This document shows, one piece after another, positions 50,713 through 60,312 of a stretch of 64,000 bases of DNA. Numbering within the stretch: position 1 is the first letter of the stretch; the number at the start of each line of letters is the position of its first letter. Made by a program: the position numbers and the translations under genes. The DNA is taken from positions 4,030,001-4,094,000 of the forward strand of contig NZ_CP012150.1 of NCBI RefSeq assembly GCF_001187505.1, written 5' to 3'. The notes under the pieces were generated by a model. That model was given only the letters and a program-made list of their open reading frames with translations, ran no database searches and had not been told where the DNA came from. Source of the stretch: Mycolicibacterium goodii. Its GTDB lineage: Bacteria; Actinomycetota; Actinomycetes; Mycobacteriales; Mycobacteriaceae.

Positions 50713-51234
50713 ATGACCAGTCCGTACGACAACTTGCCGCAGCTGCCGAGTTTCACCCTCACCTCCGAGTCGGTCACCGACGGGCAGCCGCTCGCCAATG
50801 ATCAGGTCAGCGGCATCATGGGCGCGGGTGGTTCCGACGTCTCGCCGCAGTTGAGCTGGTCGGGTTTCCCCGCCGAGACCAAGAGTTTCGCCGTCACGGT
50901 CTACGACCCCGACGCGCCGACCGCATCGGGTTTCTGGCACTGGGCGGTTGCCGACCTGCCCGCATCGGTCACCGAACTGCCCGCGGGTGCCGGTGACGGC
51001 AGCCCGCTGCCCGGTGGTGGGGTCACGCTCGCCAACGATGCGAGCCTCAAGCGTTACATCGGCGCCGCTCCGCCCGCCGGCCACGGCCCGCACCGCTACT
51101 ACGTCGCGGTCCACGCCGTCGACGTCGAGAAGCTCGACCTGCCGGAGAACGCCACGCCGGCGTATCTGGGTTTCAACCTGTTCGGCCACGCGATCGCCCG
51201 CGCGGTCATCCACGGCACCTACGAACAGAACTAA
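50713..51234 (+). CDS. PEBP / Raf kinase inhibitor-like protein (Rv2140c-like)
   Basis: 173 residues, phosphatidylethanolamine-binding protein fold. The family's motifs are [30 protein letters not shown] segments ([19 protein letters not shown]) and [13 protein letters not shown]. These proteins bind anionic phospholipid-like ligands; Rv2140c is proposed to bind phosphatidylethanolamine and some inhibitors. AAAGGAAAGGG before ATG 50713 is a good ribosome binding site. It lies 24 nt after the M20 peptidase, so they are probably co-transcribed. Confidence 0.92.
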   Translation: MTSPYDNLPQLPSFTLTSESVTDGQPLANDQVSGIMGAGGSDVSPQLSWSGFPAETKSFAVTVYDPDAPTASGFWHWAVADLPASVTELPAGAGDGSPLPGGGVTLANDASLKRYIGAAPPAGHGPHRYYVAVHAVDVEKLDLPENATPAYLGFNLFGHAIARAVIHGTYEQN

Positions 51235-51255
51235 CAGCGCACCAACGATTTTCGG

Positions 51256-51290
51256 GGCTGTCGGGTCAGCGCACGGCTGATCCGACAGCC
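51256..51290. terminator. Convergent-gene hairpin overlapping the pyrD stop codon
   Basis: 15-bp stem GGCTGTCGGGTCAGC / GCTGATCCGACAGCC (one GT pair) with a GCACG loop, spanning the last codons of pyrD and ending 22 nt after the convergent PEBP gene stop. No T run on either side. Works in principle in both directions. Confidence 0.6.
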
Positions 51291-52327
51291 TCGCTCAACG
51301 AGGTGAAGCCGCAGGCGCGCAACCGCTCGGCGATCCCGTCGTGAATCTGCTTGGCCCACAGGCCCCCGCCGTAGATGAAACCGGTGTAGCCCTGCAGCAG
51401 TGAGGCGCCCGAGACGATCCGTTCCCACGCGTCGTCGGCGGTTTCGATACCACCCACGCTGATCAACACGAGTTTGTCGCCGACCCGCCGGTACAGCCTG
51501 CGCAGCACCTCCGCCGAGCGTTTCGCGACGGGTCTCCCGGAGATCCCGCCTGCTCCCAGCTCGGCGACACCGGGGGTGAGCAGGCCATCGCGCGACACCG
51601 TGGTGTTCGTCGCGACGATGCCTGCCAGGCCCAATTCCACTGCCAGATCGGCGATCTCGTCGATGTCGGTGTCGGAGAGGTCGGGGGCGATCTTGACCAG
51701 CACCGGTTTGGTGGTCTCGGCCTTGACCGCGGCGAGGATGGGACGCAGTGCGGCGACGGCCTGCAGGTCCCGCAGGCCGGGGGTGTTGGGGGAGCTGACG
51801 TTGACGACGACGAACGATGCCAGGCTGCTGAGCAGGCGCGCGCTGGTGACGTAGTCGGCGACGGCCTCTTCGGCCGGGGTGATCTTGGTCTTGCCGATGT
51901 TCACGCCGATCGGGATGTCGGGCTCGTGGTGGGCCAACCGCTGTGCCAGCGCGCCCGCACCGTCGTTGTTGAAGCCCATCCGGTTCAGCAGCGCGTGGTC
52001 GTCGGGCAGCCGGAACAACCGGGGCGCGGGGTTACCGGGCTGCGGCTGCGCGGTGACGGTGCCCACCTCGGCGTAGCCGAAGCCCAGGGCGCCCCACGTG
52101 GTGAGGCCGCGGCCGTTCTTGTCGAAGCCGGCCGCGAGTCCCAGCGGGCCGGGAAAGCGCACCCCGAACACCGTGCTGGCCAGGATCGGATCGCGCGGTG
52201 CCAGCAGGCGGGCCAGCGCACGGCGCAGCGGCGTGGCCCACGTGACGCCGCGCAGCAGCGCGAACACCCAGACATGGACCTTCTCGGCGGGTGCGAGGAA
52301 CAACGCCCGCCGCAGCACCCGGTACAT
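51266..52327 (-). CDS. pyrD: Dihydroorotate dehydrogenase (quinone), class 2
   Basis: 353 residues; fourth step of pyrimidine synthesis, using FMN and membrane quinone. Class 2 features: an N-terminal hydrophobic/helical membrane-association segment, GFDKNGRGL, the nucleophile-loop [12 protein letters not shown] with serine as catalytic base, and the FMN phosphate site [13 protein letters not shown]. Start: ATG 52327 shares one base with the upstream gene's stop (GTG 52330 gives a 4-nt overlap). Last gene of a lppL-DUF5703-pyrD unit. Confidence 0.95.
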   Translation of the reverse strand: MYRVLRRALFLAPAEKVHVWVFALLRGVTWATPLRRALARLLAPRDPILASTVFGVRFPGPLGLAAGFDKNGRGLTTWGALGFGYAEVGTVTAQPQPGNPAPRLFRLPDDHALLNRMGFNNDGAGALAQRLAHHEPDIPIGVNIGKTKITPAEEAVADYVTSARLLSSLASFVVVNVSSPNTPGLRDLQAVAALRPILAAVKAETTKPVLVKIAPDLSDTDIDEIADLAVELGLAGIVATNTTVSRDGLLTPGVAELGAGGISGRPVAKRSAEVLRRLYRRVGDKLVLISVGGIETADDAWERIVSGASLLQGYTGFIYGGGLWAKQIHDGIAERLRACGFTSLSEAVGSAVR

Positions 52328-52596
52328 CACAGGGCCGGCTGGTCCGGGGTTCCCGGCATCGTGGCGGCGGACTTCTTACGGCGCAGCAGCACCCGTCGGC
52401 TCCCGTCTGTGTAGGCACGGACCCGGGTCAGTTCCCAGCCGCGGTATTCGGCCTCGATCGACAACCGCAGGCTGGCGCTGACCCTGGTCACGTCGGGTGG
52501 CAGGCGCAGTGGCACCCAGTCGTACTCGTCCGAGGAATCTTCTTCGACCACCTTGTCCCAGCCCGGCGGCAGGAGCCCACGCTGGATGTTGGTCAT
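52327..52596 (-). CDS. DUF5703 family protein (Rv2137c-like)
   Basis: 89 residues, no signal peptide. Conserved core [16 protein letters not shown] followed by [25 protein letters not shown], a compact beta-rich small domain with many aromatic and basic residues. No function is known. Overlaps lppL upstream (ATGA) and pyrD downstream (1-4 nt), so it is translated in a coupled unit and its link to pyrD is only positional. Confidence 0.85.
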   Translation of the reverse strand: MTNIQRGLLPPGWDKVVEEDSSDEYDWVPLRLPPDVTRVSASLRLSIEAEYRGWELTRVRAYTDGSRRVLLRRKKSAATMPGTPDQPAL

Positions 52597-53630
52597 GGCT
52601 TCACCGTCGCGTTGGGGATCACCTGTACGCCCGCTCCCGTGGCCGACACGACGTAGAGCGTGCCGGAGGTTTCGTCGTAGGCCAGGGAGTTCGGTTGCTG
52701 CACGGTTCGATAACGCACCTTCTCGACGGGTATACCGGTGGACAGATCGTAACCAATGACGGTGTTTGTGGCGGTCTCTGACACCCAAACGAGATTTGCC
52801 GACCCGGCCAGGCCGTAGGGTGCGCCGCGGACGGGGGAGCGCTGCCGCAGGATCAGTGGGTCGACGCTGTAGACCAGCAGGCCGTCGCCGCGGGTGTCGG
52901 CCACCAGCACCCGCCCTCGGGGATCGGTCGCGATGGTGGTCGCGCCCTCGCCCGCGCGCAACGCGTGCGCTGCCTTGGTGCCGCTGGGGTCGACGGTTGT
53001 CACCGAGGTCTGGCCGCGGTCCAGCACGATCGCGGTATTTCCTTGGGTGACAAGAGAATCCACGCGCGCGAAGATCTTCAGTTCGGCGCCGACGGCGGAT
53101 TCGCCGGTCAACGTGTAGACCGCGCCGTCGGCGCTGCCGAGCACCACGTTGCCGTCCTCGCGCAGGGCGATCGCGGTGAAGTCGGTGTCGGCTCTGCCGT
53201 CGACGTCCACGCGCGTCGGCCGCGGTGGCGTCGCGGTGAGATCGATGCGGAAGTAGCCGCCGCGCGTCGCCAGCAGCAAACCACCCTTGCCGTCGTCGCT
53301 GAGCGCGGTGGCAGTGGCGCCGAGCGGCACCGTCACCGGCGCCTGCGAACCCTCGCCCAGCAACGCCACCGCCGACTGCCCCTCGGCGTCGGTGCTCAGC
53401 ACCGCGAGCCGGCGGGTGGCCGGGTCGAACACCGCGGCCTGGCCGGGTGCGCCGAGTGGGCGCACCTGGCCGTCGGGCGGCTGCGTGGCGGGCGGGGACA
53501 CCGCGGCCCGCGCGGGTTCGATGGTGGGCGGCGGCGCGTCGACCACGTTCGATGAGCATCCGGCCGTCAACACCAGAGTCAGCGAGACGATGCCAGCGAA
53601 AAGGGGCTGACCAGCAGTGATAAGGCGCAA
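52593..53630 (-). CDS. lppL: Beta-propeller lipoprotein LppL
   Basis: 345 residues. Signal peptide with lipobox LTAGC (Cys25), then repeated blades with the pattern AVFDPATRRLAVLS, VFDLTA-like strands and ATNTVIGYDLSTGIPVEKVRY; YncE/NHL-like propeller with about seven blades. Lipid-anchored outside the plasma membrane; probably a binding or scaffold protein. The only in-frame start with a complete signal peptide is TTG 53630, and there is no clear ribosome binding site, so the start is uncertain. It heads the lppL-DUF5703-pyrD unit. Confidence 0.85.
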   Translation of the reverse strand: MRLITAGQPLFAGIVSLTLVLTAGCSSNVVDAPPPTIEPARAAVSPPATQPPDGQVRPLGAPGQAAVFDPATRRLAVLSTDAEGQSAVALLGEGSQAPVTVPLGATATALSDDGKGGLLLATRGGYFRIDLTATPPRPTRVDVDGRADTDFTAIALREDGNVVLGSADGAVYTLTGESAVGAELKIFARVDSLVTQGNTAIVLDRGQTSVTTVDPSGTKAAHALRAGEGATTIATDPRGRVLVADTRGDGLLVYSVDPLILRQRSPVRGAPYGLAGSANLVWVSETATNTVIGYDLSTGIPVEKVRYRTVQQPNSLAYDETSGTLYVVSATGAGVQVIPNATVKP

Positions 53631-53721
53631 CAGACGGCTCTCGGGTCGGTTGAGGCGGTACTCGGGTGGGGTTGTGGGTTCATCTCAGTTTAGGGCGGGA
53701 AACATCGGGTATTTCTCCGGC

Positions 53722-53754
53722 GTTTGGTGGCCGTTTGGTGACCATTTAGTGTCG
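53722..53754. repeat. 11-bp tandem repeats ahead of a small ORF
   Basis: GTTTGGTGGCC (53722-53732), GTTTGGTGACC (53733-53743) and a degenerate third ATTTAGTGTCG (53744-53754). They lie 42-74 nt before the start of the downstream small gene, on one face of the helix, so they might bind a regulator. Confidence 0.5.
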
Positions 53755-53795
53755 TAGTCAAACAGTCGCCACATAAGTAGAGGTATGGTGCCAGT

Positions 53796-54101
53796 ATGAC
53801 CCTGGCCGCGGACCGCTCACTGAGCCATGGTGAGTTAGCCTTCGAGGACATCACCACTGGTGTGTACGCCAGCGGGTTCGGCCAGGTCGGCGACGGCAAG
53901 ACGTTTTCCTTCCACATCGAGCGCCAGCAACTGGTGATCGAGGTGTACCGCCCGCGGCTGTCCGGGCCCGTCCCGTCCGAAGAGGACGTCGTTGCCGTGG
54001 CGACCCGCAAACTCACCGAGATCGACCTCACCGACGAGCGCAGCCTCGCCGCCACCGTCCGCGACGCGGTGGCCGACGCGCAGCCCGTGACCCGCGCCTG
54101 A
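53796..54101 (+). CDS. Small protein of unknown function
   Basis: 101 residues, no signal peptide or membrane segment. It starts with [24 protein letters not shown] and contains a beta-rich middle ([19 protein letters not shown]) and an acidic end. I do not recognise a family. The ATG lies 6 nt after TATGGT (53784-53789), a leaderless arrangement, which together with codon usage argues for a real gene. Located between divergent lppL and co-directional uppP with 70 nt to the latter. Confidence 0.7.
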   Translation: MTLAADRSLSHGELAFEDITTGVYASGFGQVGDGKTFSFHIERQQLVIEVYRPRLSGPVPSEEDVVAVATRKLTEIDLTDERSLAATVRDAVADAQPVTRA

Positions 54102-54171
54102 GGGCCCGTCGGGCGCTGCCGGACTCGCCGGGAGCGGGGGTCACACCCGAAGTCACGGTACGGTCGTCGTC

Positions 54172-55020
54172 GTGACTGACGTTCCTGCGATGTCGTGGCT
54201 GCAAGTGGTCGTGCTCTCGATTGTGCAGGGGCTCACCGAGTTTCTCCCGGTTTCGTCCTCGGGGCACCTGGCGATCACATCGCGGGTGTTCTTCGACGAC
54301 GACGCGGGCGCCTCGTTCACCGCGGTCACCCAACTGGGAACCGAACTGGCGGTGCTCATCTACTTCGCCAAGGACATCGGCCGCATCGTCAGGGCGTGGT
54401 TCACGGGTCTATTCGCCCCCGAACGCCGCGACTCCGACTACCGCCTCGGCTGGTTCGTCATCGTCGGCACCATCCCCATCGGTGTGTTCGGTCTGCTGTT
54501 CAAGGACGAAATCCGCACGGGCGCACGAAATCTCTGGCTGGTGGCGTCCGCGCTCATCGTGTTCTCGGCAGTGATCGCGGCGGCGGAGTACTTCGGCAGG
54601 CAGGCCCGCCGGGTCGACCAGTTGACGTGGCGCGACAGCGTCATCGTGGGTCTGGCACAGTGCCTGGCGCTCATGCCGGGTGTGTCACGGTCGGGGGCGA
54701 CCATCAGCGCGGGCCTGTTCCTCGGGCTCAAACGCGAGGTGGCCGCGCGGTTCGGGTTCCTGCTGGCGATCCCGGCCGTGCTCGCCTCGGGCCTGTTCTC
54801 ACTGCCCGATGCGTTCCACCCGGTCGGGGAGGGGATGAGCGCGAGCGGCCCGCAGCTGATCGTCGCGACCGTGATCGCGTTCGTCGTAGGATTCGCCGCG
54901 ATCGCCTGGTTCCTGAAGTTCCTGGTATCGCACAGCATGTACTGGTTCGTCGGATACCGCGTGGTCCTCGGTGTGGTGGTGCTCGCACTGCTCGGCACCG
55001 GGGTGCTCGCGGCGCAATGA
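54172..55020 (+). CDS. uppP: Undecaprenyl/decaprenyl-diphosphatase UppP (BacA)
   Basis: 282-residue polytopic membrane phosphatase that recycles the lipid carrier of peptidoglycan and other wall polymers. The two conserved motifs are present: [16 protein letters not shown] near the start and [13 protein letters not shown] further in. GTG 54172 is preceded by TACGGT (54159-54164) at 7 nt, again a leaderless pattern; ATG 54190 is in frame. A phosphoglycerate-mutase-like gene follows after 10 nt. Confidence 0.95.
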   Translation: MTDVPAMSWLQVVVLSIVQGLTEFLPVSSSGHLAITSRVFFDDDAGASFTAVTQLGTELAVLIYFAKDIGRIVRAWFTGLFAPERRDSDYRLGWFVIVGTIPIGVFGLLFKDEIRTGARNLWLVASALIVFSAVIAAAEYFGRQARRVDQLTWRDSVIVGLAQCLALMPGVSRSGATISAGLFLGLKREVAARFGFLLAIPAVLASGLFSLPDAFHPVGEGMSASGPQLIVATVIAFVVGFAAIAWFLKFLVSHSMYWFVGYRVVLGVVVLALLGTGVLAAQ

Positions 55021-55030
55021 AAGCGGCCCT

Positions 55031-55702
55031 ATGACTGTCATCCTGCTGCGGCACGGCCGCTCCACCTCCAACACCGCCCACACCCTGGCGGGCCGGTCCG
55101 ACGGCGTCGACCTCGACGACCGCGGCCGCGAACAGGCCGAGGGGATCGTGAGCCGGATCGGGGATCTGCCGGTGCGCGCGATCGTGCGGTCGCCGATGCT
55201 GCGCTGCGAGCGCACCGTCGACCCGCTGGCCGCCGCGCTGGGCCTGCAGCCCATCGTCGACGAGCGGCTCACCGAGGTCGACTACGGCGAGTGGACCGGC
55301 CGCAAGATCTCCGAGCTGCTCAAGGAGCCCCTGTGGAGCGTGGTGCAGGCACAGCCGAGCGCGGCGGTGTTCCCCGACGGGGAGGGCCTCGCGCAGGTGC
55401 AGGCCCGCGCGGTGGCCGCGATCCGCGAACGCGACCGCGCGCTGGCCGGCGAGCACGGCGCCGACGTGCTGTGGGTGGCCTGCACGCACGGGGATGTGAT
55501 CAAGGCCGTGCTGGCCGACGCCCTCGGCGTGCACCTGGACGGCTTCCAGCGGATCACCGCCGATCCGGCCTCGATGAGTGTGGTTCGTTACACCGAGCTA
55601 CGTCCGTTCGTCATGCACATCAACCACACCGGCCCGCAACTGAGCGCCGGGCTGGTCGCGAAACCGACGACCGACGCGGTGGTCGGTGGGTCCACTGACT
55701 GA
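55031..55702 (+). CDS. Histidine phosphatase (Rv2135c-like)
   Basis: 223 residues of the histidine phosphatase superfamily. The catalytic LLRHGRSTSN (His8) and the second histidine in WVACTHGDVIKAVL are present, with the R of VRSPMLRCERT. The enzyme may be an acid phosphatase rather than a true mutase, as proposed for Rv2135c. ATG 55031, 10 nt after uppP. Its substrate is not evident from the context. Confidence 0.9.
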   Translation: MTVILLRHGRSTSNTAHTLAGRSDGVDLDDRGREQAEGIVSRIGDLPVRAIVRSPMLRCERTVDPLAAALGLQPIVDERLTEVDYGEWTGRKISELLKEPLWSVVQAQPSAAVFPDGEGLAQVQARAVAAIRERDRALAGEHGADVLWVACTHGDVIKAVLADALGVHLDGFQRITADPASMSVVRYTELRPFVMHINHTGPQLSAGLVAKPTTDAVVGGSTD

Positions 55703-55737
55703 CCCGACGCGCCGATAACGGTATTTTGGAAGGTGCC

Positions 55738-56325
55738 ATGGCCCGCGCAATTCATGTCTTCCGCACGCCCGACCGCTTCGTGGCCGGGACGGTCGGCCAA
55801 CCCGGAAACCGGACGTTCTACCTGCAGGCGGTGCACGACAAGCGAGTGATCTCGGTCGTGCTGGAAAAGCAGCAGGTCGCCGTCCTCGCGGAACGGATCG
55901 ATGCGTTGCTGCTCGAGGTCAACCGCCGGTTCGGCACGCCGATCCCACCCGACACCGGCGAGGTCCACGACCTGCGTCCGCTCATCACGCCCGTCGACGC
56001 CGAGTTCCGCGTCGGCACCATGGGGCTGGGCTGGGATTCGGAGGCCCAGACCATCGTCGTGGAACTGCTCGCAGTGTCCGACGGTGAATTCGACGCCTCG
56101 GTCGTGCTCGACGACGCCGAGGACGGCCCGGACGCCGTGCGGGTGTTCCTCACCCCGGAGTCGGCGCGCGAGTTCGCGGCCAGGTCCAACCGGGTCATCT
56201 CGGCCGGGCGTCCGCCCTGCCCGCTGTGTGACGAACCGCTCGATCCCGACGGTCACATCTGCGTACGCACCAATGGCTATCTGCGGGGTGCCGCGGCCGA
56301 AGCCGAAGATGACCTCGGAGGTTAG
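55738..56325 (+). CDS. DUF3090 protein (Rv2134c-like)
   Basis: 195 residues. The C-terminus carries a zinc-ribbon-like CPLCDEPLDPDGHIC (Cys-x2-Cys and a later Cys). The N-terminal region (ARAIHVFRTPDRFVAGTVGQ, REVEKQQVAVL-type helix) is the DUF3090 signature. Unknown function, but it is consistently found next to the SCO1664-family gene; here they overlap by 17 nt. GGAAGG precedes ATG 55738 by 5 nt. Confidence 0.88.
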   Translation: MARAIHVFRTPDRFVAGTVGQPGNRTFYLQAVHDKRVISVVLEKQQVAVLAERIDALLLEVNRRFGTPIPPDTGEVHDLRPLITPVDAEFRVGTMGLGWDSEAQTIVVELLAVSDGEFDASVVLDDAEDGPDAVRVFLTPESAREFAARSNRVISAGRPPCPLCDEPLDPDGHICVRTNGYLRGAAAEAEDDLGG

Positions 56326-57166
56326 CGGCGCGGCCAGCGGCAAGCCCGACGACAGTTCCGACAACGAGGTGCTGGAACGCGGCGAGTTGACCGTCATCGG
56401 CCGGATCCGCTCGGCCAGCAACGCCACGTTCCTGTGCGAGTCGCACCTGGGTGACCGGCAGGTCCACTGCGTGTACAAACCCGTGGCAGGCGAGGCGCCG
56501 CTGTGGGACTTCCCGGACGGCACCCTGGCAGGCCGCGAACGCGGTGCGTATCTGGTGTCGGCCGCGCTCGGCTGGAACCTGGTGCCGCACACGATCGTTC
56601 GTGATGGGCCTGCGGGGCCGGGCATGGTGCAGCGGTGGGTCGACCAACCCGGCGACGAGGTCGGCGACGACCCGGACACCGGCCCGGAACTGGTCGACCT
56701 GCTGCCCGCGGGCCGGATCCCGCCGGGATTCCTGCCGATCCTGCAGGCCTACGACTACGCCGGCGACGAGGTCACCCTGGTGCACGCCGACGATCCGCGG
56801 CTGTTCCGTCTCGCGGTGTTCGACGTGCTGATCAACAACGCCGACCGCAAGGGCGGTCATGTGCTCAGCGGGGTCGACGGCGGGGTCTACGGCGTCGACC
56901 ACGGCGTCACGCTGCACGTCGAGGACAAGCTGCGCACCGTGCTGTGGGGCTGGGCGGGCAAGCCCATCGACGACGACACGCTGGCCGATATCGCCGCCCT
57001 GCGCGACGGGTTCCACGCCGCCTCCACCGGCCTGGCCGAGCAACTGTGCGGGCACATCACCCAGCGCGAGATCGCCGCATTGCACGCCAGAATCGTTGCG
57101 GTGCTGGATAACCCGGTGATGCCGACGCCGGATCGGCACCGGCCCATCCCGTGGCCAGCGTTCTAG
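56309..57166 (+). CDS. SCO1664 family protein (PI3/4-kinase-like fold)
   Basis: 285 residues. It resembles an atypical protein or phosphatidylinositol kinase fold: HCVYKPVAGEAPLWDFP carries a conserved lysine, and FDVLINNADRKGGHVL and GVDHGVTLH resemble the catalytic and metal-binding loops. Actinobacterial relatives (SCO1664 in Streptomyces) are uncharacterised as far as I know; kinase activity is a reasonable but unproven guess. It starts inside the DUF3090 gene (17-nt overlap), indicating tight coupling. Confidence 0.85.
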   Translation: MTSEVSGAASGKPDDSSDNEVLERGELTVIGRIRSASNATFLCESHLGDRQVHCVYKPVAGEAPLWDFPDGTLAGRERGAYLVSAALGWNLVPHTIVRDGPAGPGMVQRWVDQPGDEVGDDPDTGPELVDLLPAGRIPPGFLPILQAYDYAGDEVTLVHADDPRLFRLAVFDVLINNADRKGGHVLSGVDGGVYGVDHGVTLHVEDKLRTVLWGWAGKPIDDDTLADIAALRDGFHAASTGLAEQLCGHITQREIAALHARIVAVLDNPVMPTPDRHRPIPWPAF

Positions 57167-57250
57167 CCCGGCCGTGAGTGTCGAGCTGGACATCCGGCCG
57201 GTTTCGGCCCCGCCACCGCATGGATTCCGACGGCCACCGATACTGGGACG

Positions 57251-58012
57251 GTGACATCGACCGATGCCGAACTGGCCGCAGCAGTAGCCAAGGAGGCCGG
57301 CGAGCTGTTGCTGGGGATCCGCGAGGAGGTCGGCTTCCACGACCCCTACTACCTCGGCGACGAAGGGGACCGGCGGTCGAACGCCCTGATCCTCAAGCGC
57401 CTGGCCGAGGCCAGGCCCGGGGACCCGGTGCTCAGCGAGGAGGCCGCCGACGATCTCGCCCGGGTGCGGGCGGACCGCGTGTGGATCGTCGACCCGGTCG
57501 ACGGCACCCGCGAGTACTCCATGCCGGGACGCGAGGACTGGGCCGTACACATCGCGCTGTGGCAGCGCTCGGTGGGTCTCGACGGCGGACTGTCCGATGC
57601 GGTTGTGGCGCTGCCCGCCCGCGGCGAGGTCTACCGCAGCGACACCATCACGCCGCCCCCGCCGCGCGAGCCCGGCCCCATCCTGGTCACCGCGAGTTCC
57701 AACCGGCCGCCCGCGGTGCTGTGGCGCATGCGTGAGCATCTCGACTTCCGCATGGTGCGGATCGGTTCGGCGGGTGCCAAGGCGATGGCCGTGGTGCGCG
57801 GCGACGTCGACGCCTACATCCACGCTGGCGGCCAGTGGGAGTGGGATTCGGCGGCGCCGGCCGGGGTGTTGCTGGCCGCGGGCATGCACGCGTCGCGGCT
57901 GGACGGCTCGGAGCTGCGGTACAACCGCTCCGACCCGTATCTGCCCGACTTCGTGATGTGCCGGCGCGAGCTGGCCTCGGTCCTGCTCGACGCGATCGGA
58001 GCGGCCCTGTGA
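57251..58012 (+). CDS. cysQ: 3'-phosphoadenosine 5'-phosphate phosphatase CysQ
   Basis: 253-residue member of the inositol monophosphatase superfamily. The metal site is VLSEEAADD and [10 protein letters not shown], and [16 protein letters not shown] is the C-terminal motif. It dephosphorylates PAP and related nucleotides, relieving product inhibition in sulfate assimilation. GTG 57251 lies 6 nt after a GATACT box (57239-57244); no ribosome binding site is present. The mshC gene follows after about 110 nt, so a sulfur/thiol theme holds here. Confidence 0.9.
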   Translation: MTSTDAELAAAVAKEAGELLLGIREEVGFHDPYYLGDEGDRRSNALILKRLAEARPGDPVLSEEAADDLARVRADRVWIVDPVDGTREYSMPGREDWAVHIALWQRSVGLDGGLSDAVVALPARGEVYRSDTITPPPPREPGPILVTASSNRPPAVLWRMREHLDFRMVRIGSAGAKAMAVVRGDVDAYIHAGGQWEWDSAAPAGVLLAAGMHASRLDGSELRYNRSDPYLPDFVMCRRELASVLLDAIGAAL

Positions 58013-58123
58013 GGGTCGGTTCGCGACGACGGGAATGTATCGGGGCGGGGATTTGTCATTGGTTGCGACACGGGGACCTACCGGCGGGAGGCCGTCCTGA
58101 GCGAGCACCTTAAAGTCGAGGCC

Positions 58124-59362
58124 ATGCAATCGTGGTCGGCACCGATGATCCCGGTGGTTCCGGGACGCGGCCCCGCGCTGCGTCTCTTCGACAGCGCCGA
58201 TCGTCAGGTCCGACCCGTCACGCCGGGGCCCACCGCGACCATGTACGTGTGTGGCATAACCCCGTATGACGCGACCCATCTGGGTCACGCCGCGACCTAC
58301 CTCACGTTCGATCTGGTGCACCGTCTGTGGCTGGATGCGGGCCACACCGTCCGGTACGTGCAGAACGTGACCGACGTCGACGATCCGCTGTTCGAGCGGG
58401 CCGAGCGCGACGGCATCGACTGGCGCGAGCTCGGCGACCGCGAGACGCAGCTGTTCCGTGAGGACATGGCCGCGCTGCGGGTGCTGCCGCCACACGACTA
58501 CGTCGCCGCGACCGACGCGATCGCCGAGGTGGTCGAGATGGTCGAGAAGTTGCTGGCCTCGGGTGCGGCGTACGTCGTCGAAGACACCGAGTACCCGGAC
58601 GTGTACTTCCGCGCCGATGCCACCACGCAGTTCGGTTACGAGTCGGGCTATGACCGCGAGACCATGCTGAGGCTGTTCGCCGAGCGCGGCGGAGACCCGG
58701 ACCGCCCCGGCAAGGCCGATCAGCTCGACGCGCTGCTGTGGCGTGCCGAGCGGCCCGGCGAACCGAGTTGGCCGTCACCGTTCGGCCCTGGCCGCCCCGG
58801 CTGGCACGTGGAATGTTCGGCGATCGCGTTGACCTGCATCGGCACCGGTCTGGACATCCAGGGCGGCGGCAGCGACCTGATCTTCCCGCATCACGAGTTC
58901 TCGGCCGCCCACGCCGAATCCGTCACCGGTGAGCGACGTTTCGCGCGCCACTACGTGCACGCGGGCATGATCGGCTGGGACGGCCACAAGATGAGCAAGA
59001 GCCGTGGCAACCTGGTGCTGGTGTCGCAGCTGCGTGCTCAGGGTGTCGACCCGTCGGCGATCCGGCTCGGCCTGTTCGCCGGGCACTACCGCGAGGACCG
59101 GTTCTGGAGCAACGAGGTGCTCGAGGAGGCCAACGCGCGGCTCGCCCGGTGGCGCAGCGCCACCGCGCTGCCGGAGGCGCCCGACGCGACCGATGTGGTG
59201 GCGCGGGTCCGCCAATACCTGGCCGACGATCTGGACACGCCGAAAGCGATTGCCGCGCTTGATGGTTGGTGTACCGATGCGCTGTCCTACGGCGGGCACG
59301 ACACGGAATCACCCCGGCTTGTCGCCGCCGCTGTCGACGCGTTGCTGGGTGTGGACCTGTAG
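58124..59362 (+). CDS. mshC: L-Cys:GlcN-Ins ligase MshC (mycothiol biosynthesis)
   Basis: 412 residues, related to cysteinyl-tRNA synthetase but lacking the tRNA-binding C-terminus, as expected for MshC. The HIGH-type THLGHAATY and KMSKSRGN motifs plus [11 protein letters not shown] zinc-site region are present. It joins cysteine to GlcN-Ins in mycothiol synthesis. ATG 58124 sits 7 nt after TAAAGT (58111-58116), a leaderless arrangement. Confidence 0.95.
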   Translation: MQSWSAPMIPVVPGRGPALRLFDSADRQVRPVTPGPTATMYVCGITPYDATHLGHAATYLTFDLVHRLWLDAGHTVRYVQNVTDVDDPLFERAERDGIDWRELGDRETQLFREDMAALRVLPPHDYVAATDAIAEVVEMVEKLLASGAAYVVEDTEYPDVYFRADATTQFGYESGYDRETMLRLFAERGGDPDRPGKADQLDALLWRAERPGEPSWPSPFGPGRPGWHVECSAIALTCIGTGLDIQGGGSDLIFPHHEFSAAHAESVTGERRFARHYVHAGMIGWDGHKMSKSRGNLVLVSQLRAQGVDPSAIRLGLFAGHYREDRFWSNEVLEEANARLARWRSATALPEAPDATDVVARVRQYLADDLDTPKAIAALDGWCTDALSYGGHDTESPRLVAAAVDALLGVDL

Positions 59363-59387
59363 CAACGCGGGCGGTACTTTGGCCGCC

Positions 59388-60275
59388 ATGGGATCACGCA
59401 CAGACTCACTCGGTGGGAAAGTCGCCTTCATCACCGGCGGTGGGGGCGGTGTCGGAGCCGAGGTGTCGCGGCGGCTGCACCGCAAGGGCGTCAAGCTGAT
59501 GCTCGTCGACGTCGACCCGGACGCCCTGGAAGCGCACGCCGCGTCCCTGGGTGACGATGTGGCCACCGCCGTTGCCGACGTGCGTGACCTCGCGGCGATG
59601 CAGGCCGCGGCCGACGCGGCTGTGGAACGGTTCGGCGGCATCGACATCGTGATGGCCAATGCCGGCGTCGCGAGCTACGGATCCGTGCAGCAGGTCGACC
59701 CCGAGGCGGTCAAGCGCCTCCTCGACATCAACGTGCTCGGCGTGTTCCACACCGTGCGGGCGACGCTGCCGTCGGTGATCGGGCGTCGTGGGTACGTGCT
59801 GATCGTGTCGTCGCTCGCGGCCTACGCCGCGTCACCGGGTCTGGCGCCGTACAACGCGTCCAAGGCCGCCGTCGAACAGTTCGCCAACGCGTTGCGGCTC
59901 GAGGTCGCCCACCGCGGCGTCGCGGTCGGATCGGCGCACATGAGCTGGATCGACACCGCCATGGTCCAGGACAGCAAGGCCGATCTGCCGTCGTTCGGTG
60001 AGATGCTGTCCAAGCTGCCGCCGCCGCTGTCGAGCACCACCTCGGTGACGGCCTGCGGCGAGGCGTTCGTCAGGGGCATCGAACGGCGCGCCAGGCGGAT
60101 CAACTGTCCGGGGTGGGTCGAGGCGTTCCGGTGGCTCAAGCCGGTCCTGTCGACGCGGTTGGGGGAGTTGCCGGTGCTGCGACTCGTCTCCGACCTGCTT
60201 CCGCGGATGGACGCCGAGGTCGCCGCGCTGGGCAGGTCGGCCAGCGCGCACACCGAGTCGATCGGGAGCCGGTGA
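59388..60275 (+). CDS. Short-chain dehydrogenase/reductase (Rv2129c-like)
   Basis: 295 residues. Classical SDR: VAFITGGGGGVGAEV cofactor loop, MANAGVAS, the catalytic Ser/Tyr/Lys in IVSSLAAYAAS and YNASKAA. The acidic residue after the second strand (LVDVDPDAL) suggests NAD preference. Substrate unknown; tuberculosis Rv2129c likewise has no assigned role. ATG 59388 is 7 nt after TACTTT (59375-59380), a leaderless arrangement; it is 25 nt after mshC. Confidence 0.9.
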   Translation: MGSRTDSLGGKVAFITGGGGGVGAEVSRRLHRKGVKLMLVDVDPDALEAHAASLGDDVATAVADVRDLAAMQAAADAAVERFGGIDIVMANAGVASYGSVQQVDPEAVKRLLDINVLGVFHTVRATLPSVIGRRGYVLIVSSLAAYAASPGLAPYNASKAAVEQFANALRLEVAHRGVAVGSAHMSWIDTAMVQDSKADLPSFGEMLSKLPPPLSSTTSVTACGEAFVRGIERRARRINCPGWVEAFRWLKPVLSTRLGELPVLRLVSDLLPRMDAEVAALGRSASAHTESIGSR

Positions 60276-60312
60276 GCCGCCCGCGGCCCGCGGCGGTTTG
60301 GCCCGGACGCGC

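Noticed and set aside
53640..53700. ATG just upstream of lppL in another frame suggesting a frameshift
   Set aside because: The frame from that ATG ends after about 30 codons and does not supply a signal peptide better than the one from TTG 53630; no evidence of a lost base.
58011..58114. Small frame after cysQ with two cysteines, considered as a second leader peptide for mshC
   Set aside because: No Cys-Cys pair, the start overlaps the cysQ stop, and mshC already has its own -10 box at a leaderless distance.
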